The notes under the pieces are model-generated. The model saw nothing but the letters and a program-made list of their open reading frames with translations. It was not told the origin of the DNA and made no database searches. DNA of 31,141 nt from CAYRZF01 sp964428805. GTDB lineage: Bacteria; Methylomirabilota; Methylomirabilia; Rokubacteriales; CSP1-6. The position numbers were made by a program, and so were the translations under genes. The stretch covers positions 1 to 31,141 of the forward strand of contig CAYRZF010000017.1 in the NCBI GenBank assembly GCA_964428805.1, given 5' to 3'. Shown here one piece after another: positions 22,716 to 29,117 of the stretch; positions within the stretch are counted from its first letter, which is position 1; each line of letters begins with the position of its first letter.

Positions 22716-22835
22716 CCCCCTCACCCGGCCCTCTCCCCCACACGACGCCCCCTCACCTCTTCTCCTCTCCCCAACTCAATGCCCCTCACCTCTTCTCCTC
22801 TCCCCGGTGGGAGAGGCAGGGTGAGGGGGGAGAGG
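22716..22835. repeat. GC-rich palindromic intergenic repeat
   Basis: A C/T-rich then G/A-rich block between the SDR gene and the erpA promoter. An identical 24-base unit opening CCCCTCACCTCTTC occurs at 22749-22772 and 22782-22805, with a related degenerate copy at 22716-22739. The last unit pairs with the following G-rich arm (CCCCTCACC at 22782-22790 with GGTGAGGGG at 22820-22828; CTCTCCC with GGGAGAG inside), forming a long hairpin. This resembles the dispersed CCCTCACCC/CTCTCCC repeats common between genes in many high-GC environmental bacteria. It lies between two co-directional operons and may act as a transcription barrier. Confidence 0.75.
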
Positions 22836-22841
22836 ATTTAT

Positions 22842-23558
22842 TTAGAGAATGCCGCCGATGGGGAGGAGGGTCAGGTCTTCGAGCGACGCGCCGGGAGGGA
22901 GGCTCGCCATCAGGAGCGCCGCTTCGGCGACATCCTCCGGTCTGAGCATGCGGGAGCGGTCCGGCGGCTTCGGCACGCCATCCCAGAGCGGCGTGTCCAC
23001 CGCGCCGGGGCAGAGGGCCCCCACCCGGACGCCGTGCGCGCGCATCTCCTCGGCCAGCACCTGAGTGAGCCCCAGCACTGCGTGCTTGGAGGCCGCGTAG
23101 GCGGCGTTGCCAGGGATCGCGCGTTTGGCCGCGATGGAGACGATGTTGATGATCGTCCCCCGACGCTGCCTCATCATGGCCGGCAGAACCGTGCGGCAGG
23201 CGAGGAACACTCCGCGCAGGTTCACGGCCAGCATCCGATCCCACTCCTCGGTCTTCGTATCCACCAGCGGGGCGAACGTAGCCACACCCGCCGCCGTCAC
23301 CAGGATGTCCACTCGCTTGAAGTCGCCAAGGACTTGCTCGACCAGCGCGCCCACCGACGCCTCCCGCGTGACGTCCGTGGGGACGACCAACGCGCGGCCG
23401 GCGCGGCTCTTGATCTGAGCGGCAACCGCTTCTAGCTCAGACGTCGTTCGCGCCGCCAGCGCTACCGCCGCGCCCTCCCGGGCGAAGGCGAGAGCCACGG
23501 CACGACCGATTCCCCGCCCCGCCCCGGTGACGAGCGCCACCTGGTCCTTCAGCTTCAA
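22842..23558 (-). CDS. Short-chain dehydrogenase/reductase (possible pteridine/sepiapterin reductase)
   Basis: A classical SDR of 238 residues. The Rossmann motif TGAGRGIG is at 11-18, with VVPTDVT, an NAG-type VTAAGVA, catalytic serine in NIVSIAAKRA and the YxxxK pair Y154/K158 (AAYAASKHAV), and LCPGAVDTPLWDG at the substrate loop. The sequence alone fits many SDR substrates. The start is a TTG at 23558 overlapping the folE stop (TTGA); a longer frame back to 23903 is a shadow of folE. As the last gene of an overlapping operon with GTP cyclohydrolase I and two PTPS-like genes, it fills the place of a sepiapterin-reductase-type enzyme. That role is an inference. Confidence 0.85.
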   Translation of the reverse strand: MKLKDQVALVTGAGRGIGRAVALAFAREGAAVALAARTTSELEAVAAQIKSRAGRALVVPTDVTREASVGALVEQVLGDFKRVDILVTAAGVATFAPLVDTKTEEWDRMLAVNLRGVFLACRTVLPAMMRQRRGTIINIVSIAAKRAIPGNAAYAASKHAVLGLTQVLAEEMRAHGVRVGALCPGAVDTPLWDGVPKPPDRSRMLRPEDVAEAALLMASLPPGASLEDLTLLPIGGIL

Positions 23559-24115
23559 ATCAAGCTTCCCCGCAGCTTGATCAGCTCCATGAACTCGGCC
23601 CGCGTCTCCGGCCGCTCCCGGAACGCCCCGAGCATGGCGGAGGTGACCGCCTTGGAGTTCTGCTTCTCCACCCCCCGCATCACCATGCAGAGGTGCGTGG
23701 CTTCGATGACCACCGCCACCCCGCGGGGCTGGAGCACCTCCTGGAGGGTGTGGGCGATCTGGCTGGTGAGGCGCTCCTGCACCTGCAGGCGCCGGCTGAA
23801 CATCTCCACGAGGCGGGGGATTTTGGACAGGCCGATGATCTTTTTCCCCGGCAGGTAGGCGACATGGCACTTCCCGACAAATGGAAGGAGATGATGCTCG
23901 CATAAGGAAAATACATCGATGTCCTTGACGAGAACGATCTCGTCGTAGTCTTCGACGAAGAGGGCGTCGTTGAGGACGTCCTTCACGTCCTTCTCGTATC
24001 CCGAGGTCAGAAAGCGGAGCGCCTTCGCCACGCGCTCGGGAGTCCGCCCGAGCCCCTCGCGCCGAACGTCCTCTCCCAACTCCTTGAGGATCTGCGCAAC
24101 CAGGTCATCGATCAT
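23555..24115 (-). CDS. folE: GTP cyclohydrolase I
   Basis: Converts GTP to 7,8-dihydroneopterin triphosphate, the first step of tetrahydrofolate, queuosine and biopterin synthesis. It is 186 residues, the usual length. The zinc and active-site residues are all present: C72 and H74/H75 in VFSLCEHHLLPF, and H141/C143 in EATHLCMVMRGVEK; GKCHVAYLPGKKIIGLSKIPRLVEMFSRRLQVQERLT is the family signature. It overlaps PTPS-1 upstream by 4 bp and the SDR downstream by 4 bp. No other folate genes are near, so this copy probably serves the pterin operon rather than folate. Confidence 0.95.
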   Translation of the reverse strand: MIDDLVAQILKELGEDVRREGLGRTPERVAKALRFLTSGYEKDVKDVLNDALFVEDYDEIVLVKDIDVFSLCEHHLLPFVGKCHVAYLPGKKIIGLSKIPRLVEMFSRRLQVQERLTSQIAHTLQEVLQPRGVAVVIEATHLCMVMRGVEKQNSKAVTSAMLGAFRERPETRAEFMELIKLRGSLI

Positions 24116-24546
24116 TCGACATCTCCATCCGTGCTGTCCCCATAATACTCGAAGGTGTTGTTGGCCGTCTCGACCACCGCGACCCGACGGAGGGTTCCCG
24201 CCGGAAGGGCTTCCGAGAGCATTTCCCAGAAGACCCGAGCGAGATTTTCGCCCGTGGTGATGACCCCCGTGAGCGCAGGCACATCAGCGTCGAGGTTCAT
24301 GTGGTCAACCAGGTCCAGCACCGCGCGGCGCGCCGCGGCTTCCAGCGCCTCCAGATCAGCCGCCATGCCGGTGACGGGATCCACCCTGCCGCCCACAGTC
24401 ACCTCCAGCAGGTAGTTGTGGCCGTGAGGGCGGAAGCAGGAACCGTACAACGCGCGGTTCTCCTCCTCGCCGAGCGCGGGGCTCGCCAGCCGGTGGCCCG
24501 CGCTGAAGTGGAACGTCCGGGTCAGCGTCAACGCGTCAAGGTCCAT
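24112..24546 (-). CDS. 6-pyruvoyl-tetrahydropterin synthase family protein, copy 1 (with catalytic Cys)
   Basis: A T-fold enzyme of 144 residues acting on dihydroneopterin triphosphate. The three zinc histidines H18 (FSAGH), H41 and H43 (HGHNY) are present. The catalytic cysteine C37 (GSCFRPHGH) and the D81-H82 pair (LVDHMNL) complete the expected triad, and the pterin-anchoring glutamate is in VVETANNTFEYYG. It could be true PTPS (6-pyruvoyl-tetrahydropterin) or QueD (6-carboxy-tetrahydropterin); no queC, queE or queF is nearby, and an SDR follows folE, so PTPS is favoured. The ATG at 24546 lies 11 bp inside the end of copy 2; the longer frame back to 24693 reads through copy 2 in the wrong frame. 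Confidence 0.85.
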   Translation of the reverse strand: MDLDALTLTRTFHFSAGHRLASPALGEEENRALYGSCFRPHGHNYLLEVTVGGRVDPVTGMAADLEALEAAARRAVLDLVDHMNLDADVPALTGVITTGENLARVFWEMLSEALPAGTLRRVAVVETANNTFEYYGDSTDGDVE

Positions 24547-24958
24547 AGTACTCCACGTAAAAAGTCGGATCCTCCCACACGCGCACCCGCCACAAGCGGT
24601 CGGCCCCGAGCTTGGGCGCCAGCAGCTCCCAGCTCGTCCGGGCCAGGTTTTCTGTCGTGGGAATCGCGCCACCCGAGAAGAGGGGATCCTCATTGAGGTC
24701 GGCGTGGTCGAAGCGCTGGATCACGACCTCGCCCACCACCCGCTTCAGCTCCGCCAGATCCATGAGCATCCCGGTCCGCTCGTCCACCGCGCCGCGAATC
24801 GTGACCTCGAGGGTGTAATTGTGGCCGTGCACCTGGGTGAGGTTGCCGAAGGCCTTCTTGTTCTCCTCGGGGCTCCAGTCGCGGCGCCAGTACCGGTGCG
24901 CCGCCGAGAAGCCAAAGCGGCGAGTGGCATAGACCTGCCCCGTCCCGGGCCGCTTCAT
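24536..24958 (-). CDS. 6-pyruvoyl-tetrahydropterin synthase family protein, copy 2 (catalytic Cys missing)
   Basis: A second T-fold protein of 140 residues, clearly related to copy 1 but diverged. Zinc ligands H21 (FSAAH), H44 and H46 (VHGHNY) and the D84-H85 pair (RFDHADL) are kept, as is the late glutamate in VWEDPTFYVEYYG. At the position of the catalytic cysteine, four residues before the first HGH histidine, there is leucine (GNLTQVHGH, L40). It also lacks the glutamate that replaces this cysteine in PTPS-III-type proteins. It may do a different reaction or form a mixed complex with copy 1. It overlaps the glycosyltransferase by 4 bp (ATGA) and copy 1 by 11 bp. Confidence 0.83.
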   Translation of the reverse strand: MKRPGTGQVYATRRFGFSAAHRYWRRDWSPEENKKAFGNLTQVHGHNYTLEVTIRGAVDERTGMLMDLAELKRVVGEVVIQRFDHADLNEDPLFSGGAIPTTENLARTSWELLAPKLGADRLWRVRVWEDPTFYVEYYGP

Positions 24959-26013
24959 GCCAGCCTCACCGTTTGGAGGAACTGCCCCGCAACGCGAGGT
25001 GCGTCGAACTCCGCGGCGCGCCGGCGCGCCGCCTCTCCGTATTCCTTCCGACGGGCCGAATCCGTCAGGATCTCTTCCAGTGCGTCGGCCAACCGCTCCG
25101 GATTGCGCGGCTCCACGAGGAGCCCCACGACGCCATCAGGCACGACTTCCGGAACGGCCGCCGCCCGGCAGGCCACGACCGGCAGACCGGCGGCCATGGC
25201 CTCGAGGAAGACGATACCGAACCCCTCCTGGACGCTCGGCAGGCAGAAACAGTCGGCATTCACGTATTCTTCCGAGAGGCGAGTCCGTGAAACCTCCCCC
25301 AGGAAGTGGACCGTGTCTCCCAGGCCGAGCGCCGCGTGGAGGCGGAGCAGCCGTTCATGCTCGGGCCCGCTTCCCACGATCCGGAGCTCGACGGCGGGCA
25401 GCCGATCGCGCAGGCGTAACGCTGCCGCCAGGAGATCCTCGATCCGCTTCCGCGGGTACATCCGCGCGACGCAGAGGACGGTCGGTCGCTCCGAAGGGCG
25501 GCGGAGCGCCCGCGCGAAGCGCGCCTCCCAGTCGGCCACGTCGATGAGTTCCGGCACGACCGCGATCCTCCCTGCGGGCACCCCGTATGCGCGCATGACC
25601 ACGTCAGCACAGTAGCGGCTCGTCACCAGCACGCGATCAGCCCGCCTCACGTTCTTCTGCTCCCAGCGGGCTTGGATGGAGAGGAGCGTGTGGGTCCACC
25701 CCCGTTCGTTCAAGAGCTCGTCGGCGATGATGCCCTTGAGGCTCGCGACGAAGGGGATCCGGCGGCGGCGCGCCCAGAGAAACCCGTCGAGGTCGAATCC
25801 CACCGCGAGGTCGGCCGCGGGCGGGTCGAGGGCGAGGCCGGCGTTGTAGAGCCACCGGTCCAGCGTGTGGAAGCCGGATCGGAAGCGGAGCGCGCGGACC
25901 TCCACCACGTGGCCTAGCGTCGTCAGCGCCCGTTCCATCTCGCGGATTCCGACGAAGGTCCCGCTCCCCTCGGTCGGGCTGAGCGGCGTGGAGGTGAAGA
26001 ACGCGAACCTCAC
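24955..26013 (-). CDS. GT4 family glycosyltransferase
   Basis: A GT-B retaining glycosyltransferase of 352 residues. The N-terminal acceptor half starts MRFAFFTSTPLSPTEGSGTFVG. The C-terminal donor half has VLCVARMYPRKRIEDLL, LRIVGSGPEHERL, VHFLGEVSRTRLSEEYVNADCFCLPSVQ and the EX7E motif EGFGIVFLEAMAAGLPVVA. It is the first of five overlapping genes; the next four are PTPS-2, PTPS-1, folE and an SDR. GT4 is the family of the cyanobacterial UDP-glucose:tetrahydrobiopterin glucosyltransferase, so a pterin acceptor is plausible, though the sequence alone does not show it. Other GT4 roles (lipid or polysaccharide sugars) remain possible, but no other envelope-sugar genes are near. Confidence 0.88.
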   Translation of the reverse strand: MRFAFFTSTPLSPTEGSGTFVGIREMERALTTLGHVVEVRALRFRSGFHTLDRWLYNAGLALDPPAADLAVGFDLDGFLWARRRRIPFVASLKGIIADELLNERGWTHTLLSIQARWEQKNVRRADRVLVTSRYCADVVMRAYGVPAGRIAVVPELIDVADWEARFARALRRPSERPTVLCVARMYPRKRIEDLLAAALRLRDRLPAVELRIVGSGPEHERLLRLHAALGLGDTVHFLGEVSRTRLSEEYVNADCFCLPSVQEGFGIVFLEAMAAGLPVVACRAAAVPEVVPDGVVGLLVEPRNPERLADALEEILTDSARRKEYGEAARRRAAEFDAPRVAGQFLQTVRLA

Positions 26014-26099
26014 CTACCTACCTTTCAATGCTCTGGAACAGGGCGTGCGTCCGGTCGAAGGTGCCGGGTCGAGAACCGAGCAGCCCAAGGCCCGAGGGA

Positions 26100-26144
26100 G
26101 GAGCCCACCGGAAGCGTACACGGTTGTACGTGAGGATGGGCTCC
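26100..26144 (-). repeat. Nested hairpin in the gap before the pterin operon
   Basis: The 170-bp gap between the crotonase stop and the glycosyltransferase start holds two nested perfect stems: GGAGCCCA (26100-26107) with TGGGCTCC (26137-26144), and inside it CGTACA (26115-26120) with TGTACG (26125-26130) around a four-base loop. There is no T-run on either side, so it is not a classical terminator; it could be an operator, an RNA processing site or an attenuator. No promoter for the pterin operon was recognised in this gap. Confidence 0.5.
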
Positions 26145-26183
26145 AACCGAGAACGCCGGGATGCGACGGTTATCGGCACGGCA

Positions 26184-26969
26184 CTACCTACCTTCAAAAC
26201 GGGGCGAACGCTTCTCCAAGAACGCGCGGGTGCCCTCTTTGTAGTCCTCGCTCTCGAAGGCCTGGAGCGAGAGCCGGCGGATCCGCTCCCGCTGGCTGAC
26301 CCCGCCGTCCTTAAGGATGGCTTCGATGATGACCTTGGCGCCGCGAACCGAGAGCGGCGCGTTCGCGGCGACCTTCTTGAGATAGTCGTACGTGTAGGGC
26401 TCCAGCTCAGCCTCGGGCAGGAGGCGATTGATGAACCCGATCGCCAGTGCCTCTCGGGCCTCGAAGGTCCGCGCGGAGAACAGGATATCTTTGGCATTGG
26501 CGGGCCCCACCAGATCGACGAGCTGGCGGACGCTCCCGAGCCCGTAGATGATGCCGAGGCGCGCGGCAGGAATCCCGAACTTCGCGCCCTCCGCGGCGAA
26601 GCGCAGGTCGCAGGCCATGGCGATTGCCACGCCGCCACCCATGCAGAACCCGAAGATCATGGCCACCGTGGGCTTCGGGCACTGGCGGATGGCGAGGTAG
26701 GCCGCCTCGGTCTCCTTGTTGTAGGCCTGCGCCGTCGCGACGTCCTTGCGCACCTCTTTGAACTCGGAGATGTCGGCGCCCGAGGCAAAGGCCTCGGTCC
26801 CTACGCCCCGGTAGACGACGGCGCGGACGCCCGGCTCTTTCCCGAGCCCCTCGGTGACACGCGCGATTTCCCGCCACATGGCGAGGCTGATCGCGTTGCG
26901 CATCTTCGGACGATTGAATATCACCGTGGCAATAGCGTCTTTTTCTTCGACACGGATCAGGTCACTCAT
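26184..26969 (-). CDS. Enoyl-CoA hydratase/isomerase (crotonase) family protein
   Basis: A crotonase-fold acyl-CoA enzyme of 261 residues. The oxyanion-hole elements are present: SGADISEF near 63-70 and FCMGGGVAIAMACDLRFAAEGAKFGIP at about 108-134. Both catalytic glutamates of true hydratases look changed: the first falls on alanine (PAARLG, A135 in place of QPE) and the second on aspartate (AKDILFSA, D161). It may be an isomerase, decarboxylase or thioesterase-like crotonase instead. The ATG at 26969 overlaps the CoA-transferase by 8 bp and gives a standard N-terminus (MSDLIRVEEKDAIATVIFNRP); a frame back to 27029 is not needed. Confidence 0.88.
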   Translation of the reverse strand: MSDLIRVEEKDAIATVIFNRPKMRNAISLAMWREIARVTEGLGKEPGVRAVVYRGVGTEAFASGADISEFKEVRKDVATAQAYNKETEAAYLAIRQCPKPTVAMIFGFCMGGGVAIAMACDLRFAAEGAKFGIPAARLGIIYGLGSVRQLVDLVGPANAKDILFSARTFEAREALAIGFINRLLPEAELEPYTYDYLKKVAANAPLSVRGAKVIIEAILKDGGVSQRERIRRLSLQAFESEDYKEGTRAFLEKRSPRFEGR

Positions 26970-28137
26970 CAGGCTTGGCCTCCTCGACGACCCCATCGGC
27001 GAGCAGCGCGCCGGCGGCACGCTCGTCATAGCCGAGCTCGGTCAGGACCTCGCGCGTGTGGGCACCCGGAAGTGCCGCCGGGGTCTTGACCCGGGCAGGA
27101 GTCCGGTGGAGACGCACGGGCAGCCCCATCACCTTGTGCAGCCCCCACAGAGGATGGGACAGCTCGTGGACGAGTGCCGCCTGCGCCACCTGGGGATCGG
27201 CGAAAACCTGGTCCAGCGTGTAAATCGGGCCGCAGGCCACTCCCGCCGCGTTCAGGAGCTCCACCCACTCACCGGCGGATTTCCTCGCGAGCGCCGGCTC
27301 GAGGATCTGGTCCATCGCCGCCCGGTGCTCGAGCCGACCCGGGGCCTTCTGAAAGCGGGAATCGTCCGCCAATTCGGCGAGGCCCAGCGCCCGGCAGAGC
27401 CGCTGCCACATGTCGTCGTTGCCGACGGCCAGGTTGATATGTCCGTCCTTTACCCGATAGACGCCCATCGGTGCGGTGAGCGGGTGATGGTTACCCACCG
27501 GCGGGGGGACTTCCCCGGTGTTGAGGTACCGCACGGCCTGGAAGGAGAGGCTCCCGACCAGCGCCTCCAGCAGCGAAGTCTCGACCCGTTGACCGAGGCC
27601 GGAGCCCTCTCGCTCGATGAGCGCGACCAGGATCCCGAGCGCCGCGAAGTATCCCGCGAGGAGATCGCCGATGGGGATACCGATTCGCAGCGGAGCGGTC
27701 TTCTCAGTCCCGGTGAGCGACATGAGTCCCGACATCCCCTGCACGATCTGATCATAGCCCGGCCGGTCACGGTACGGGCCGGTCTGGCCGAAGCCGGAGA
27801 TGCTGGCATAGATCAACCGGGGGTTATCGCGGCTGAGGGATTCATAGTCGATGCCGAGACGGTGCTTCACGTCAGGCCGGTAGTTCTCCACCACCACGTC
27901 CGCCCGAGCCGCGAGGGCCCGGAGGATCTCCACCCCCTTGGGGTGCTGCAGGTTCAGGACCAGGCTTTTCTTGTTCCGCTGGAGATCACCTTGGTCGAAG
28001 AAGACCCGCTCCCTGCCGGAATCCCCCGGCCGCTCGACGCGCAGCACCTCGGCACCAAGGTCCGCGAGGATCCTGGTGCAGGTCGGCCCGGAGCGCACGG
28101 TCGTGAGATCGAGGACCCGATAGCGTGACAGCGGCAT
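26962..28137 (-). CDS. CoA-transferase family III (CaiB/BaiF)
   Basis: Moves CoA between carboxylic acids via aspartyl-CoA intermediates. It is 391 residues long. Typical features are the opening LSRYRVLDLTTVRSGPTCTRILADLGAEVLRVERPGDS, then NKKSLVLNLQHPKG, ADVVVENYRPDVKHRLGIDY, ASISGFGQTGPYRDRPGYDQIVQGMSGLM, the catalytic aspartate in IGIPIGDLLAGYFA, and HPLTAPMGVYRVKDGHINLAVGND. The substrate is not evident. With the overlapping crotonase it forms an acyl-CoA degradation pair. The ATG lies 18 bases after a predicted start point that sits inside a perfect palindrome, suggesting repression by an unidentified regulator. Confidence 0.93.
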   Translation of the reverse strand: MPLSRYRVLDLTTVRSGPTCTRILADLGAEVLRVERPGDSGRERVFFDQGDLQRNKKSLVLNLQHPKGVEILRALAARADVVVENYRPDVKHRLGIDYESLSRDNPRLIYASISGFGQTGPYRDRPGYDQIVQGMSGLMSLTGTEKTAPLRIGIPIGDLLAGYFAALGILVALIEREGSGLGQRVETSLLEALVGSLSFQAVRYLNTGEVPPPVGNHHPLTAPMGVYRVKDGHINLAVGNDDMWQRLCRALGLAELADDSRFQKAPGRLEHRAAMDQILEPALARKSAGEWVELLNAAGVACGPIYTLDQVFADPQVAQAALVHELSHPLWGLHKVMGLPVRLHRTPARVKTPAALPGAHTREVLTELGYDERAAGALLADGVVEEAKPDE

Positions 28138-28141
28138 CGCG

Positions 28142-28162
28142 TTAATTCCCGTGAGGAATTAA
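28142..28162. promoter_or_regulatory. Palindromic operator over the CoA-transferase promoter
   Basis: Two perfect 8-base arms, TTAATTCC (28142-28149) and GGAATTAA (28155-28162), are separated by five bases (CGTGA). It covers the region from the end of the -10 box to just before the start codon of the CoA-transferase gene, the place where a repressor blocks transcription. It is AT-rich in a GC-rich genome, which makes chance less likely. The cognate regulator is not in the window. Confidence 0.6.
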
Positions 28163-28190
28163 GTGTAGCGAATGGATGAAGAAACCGCAA
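28162..28190 (-). promoter_or_regulatory. Sigma-70 promoter of the CoA-transferase/crotonase operon
   Basis: On the minus strand TTGCGG (28190-28185) and TACACT (28167-28162) are separated by 17 bases. The predicted start near 28155 gives an 18-base leader with GGGAA as a weak ribosome binding site. Confidence 0.6.
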
Positions 28191-28223
28191 GGAAGGTCGG
28201 CGGAGCGGGCCACCAAGAAGGCC

Positions 28224-28251
28224 TTGACACGCCCACTACAACGGATAATAC
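28224..28251 (+). promoter_or_regulatory. Probable promoter of the receiver-PilZ gene
   Basis: TTGACA (28224-28229), a perfect -35, is followed after 16 bases by TAATAC (28246-28251). GATAAT two bases earlier is a better hexamer but leaves only 14 bases. It is divergent from the CoA-transferase promoter, with the two -35 boxes 33 bases apart. It places the gene start at the ATG at 28286, not at an earlier in-frame ATG at 28172. Confidence 0.5.
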
Positions 28252-28285
28252 TTGGTGCTCATATCGCGGGGGGGTGTTGCCGGGA

Positions 28286-28987
28286 ATGCGAGTGCTCATC
28301 GTGCAAGATTCGCCCGCCGAGGCGGAAATTTTTGCGAACTTAGTCGCCCACCACGGCCACGACCCGGTCGTGGCGGCAAGCGTCGAGGCGGCGCTCGACA
28401 CCCTGGCCGTGTCTGCCCCGGACGCCGTGCTGCTTGACATGTCCGTGCCCGGCATGAGCTGGGTGGAGTTCCTCCGGATCCTGTCGGAGCGCCGGCAGCC
28501 GCTCCCGGTGGTGGCCACCTCCGGCGTCGCCAGCGAGGCCGAGGCCCGACGGTGCCTCGAGTTAGGCGCGGTGGAGTTCCTCCCGAAGCCCCTCAGTATC
28601 GACCATCTGGGGATCGTGCTCGACTTCCTCGAACTGCAGCTCCTGACCCGCCGGTTCACCGAGGATGTCCTGACGCTGAACCGACGCCGGTCTCCCCGCG
28701 TGAAGGTTTCGCTGGACGTGAAGGTGGAGGGGTCCGCCGTCGGTCAGTCGCAAGGTCAATCGGTGGATCTGAGCCCCTTCGGCCTCAAGGTGTGCTCGGC
28801 GGCAGAGGTGGTGCCGGGCGGCACCGTCCGCTTGTCCTTTAGCCCATCCGACGGCGACCCGCTCATCTCGGTCCTATCCCTCCTGGTGCGCAAGGACCCA
28901 GACGGACAGGCCTTCACCTTCGTCAACCTTACGAACCCGGACTTCCAGCGCCTCCGGAAGTTCGTGGACTCGAAGCTCAGCTCCTGA
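28286..28987 (+). CDS. Response regulator receiver fused to a PilZ domain
   Basis: A 233-residue signalling protein. The receiver (1 to about 115) has phospho-acceptor D51 (VLLDMSVPG), T78 (VVATSG) and K101 (FLPKPLS), but the first residue of the acidic pair is glutamine (VQD, Q7-D8), which may weaken magnesium binding. The PilZ domain (about 130-233) has the c-di-GMP-binding RRRSPR at 133-138 and DLSPFG at 161-166. It ends with DFQRLRKFVDSKLSS, a helix shared with the two nearby PilZ proteins. It may couple phosphorylation to c-di-GMP binding in motility or exopolysaccharide control. The ATG at 28286 follows the predicted promoter; the frame is open back to 28172. Confidence 0.88.
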   Translation: MRVLIVQDSPAEAEIFANLVAHHGHDPVVAASVEAALDTLAVSAPDAVLLDMSVPGMSWVEFLRILSERRQPLPVVATSGVASEAEARRCLELGAVEFLPKPLSIDHLGIVLDFLELQLLTRRFTEDVLTLNRRRSPRVKVSLDVKVEGSAVGQSQGQSVDLSPFGLKVCSAAEVVPGGTVRLSFSPSDGDPLISVLSLLVRKDPDGQAFTFVNLTNPDFQRLRKFVDSKLSS

Positions 28988-29070
28988 CCCGCCGGTTTGT
29001 ACCGGGCCACTGGGTCTTCCCCGGCCAGAGGCTGTTGTTGAGAAATCCCTGCGATTGAGGTCGCCGCCCA

Positions 29071-29096
29071 GCGGGTGGCCCCAGAGCCCCACCCGC
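29071..29096. terminator. Possible bidirectional hairpin terminator
   Basis: GCGGGTGG (29071-29078) and CCACCCGC (29089-29096) pair perfectly around a 10-base loop, in the 130-bp gap between the convergent receiver-PilZ and PilZ genes. There is no T-run, so it would need help to terminate. Confidence 0.35.
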
Positions 29097-29117
29097 ACGC
29101 CAAAGCCGGGCTTCGAT

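Noticed and set aside
23555..24958. Queuosine precursor (preQ0) cluster
   Set aside because: FolE and QueD-like proteins fit, but no queC, queE or queF is nearby, and the SDR and glycosyltransferase do not belong to that pathway.
26100..26144. Group II intron domain V-like hairpin
   Set aside because: The stem lengths and loop do not match the 34-base domain V; no AGC triad or reverse transcriptase gene is present.
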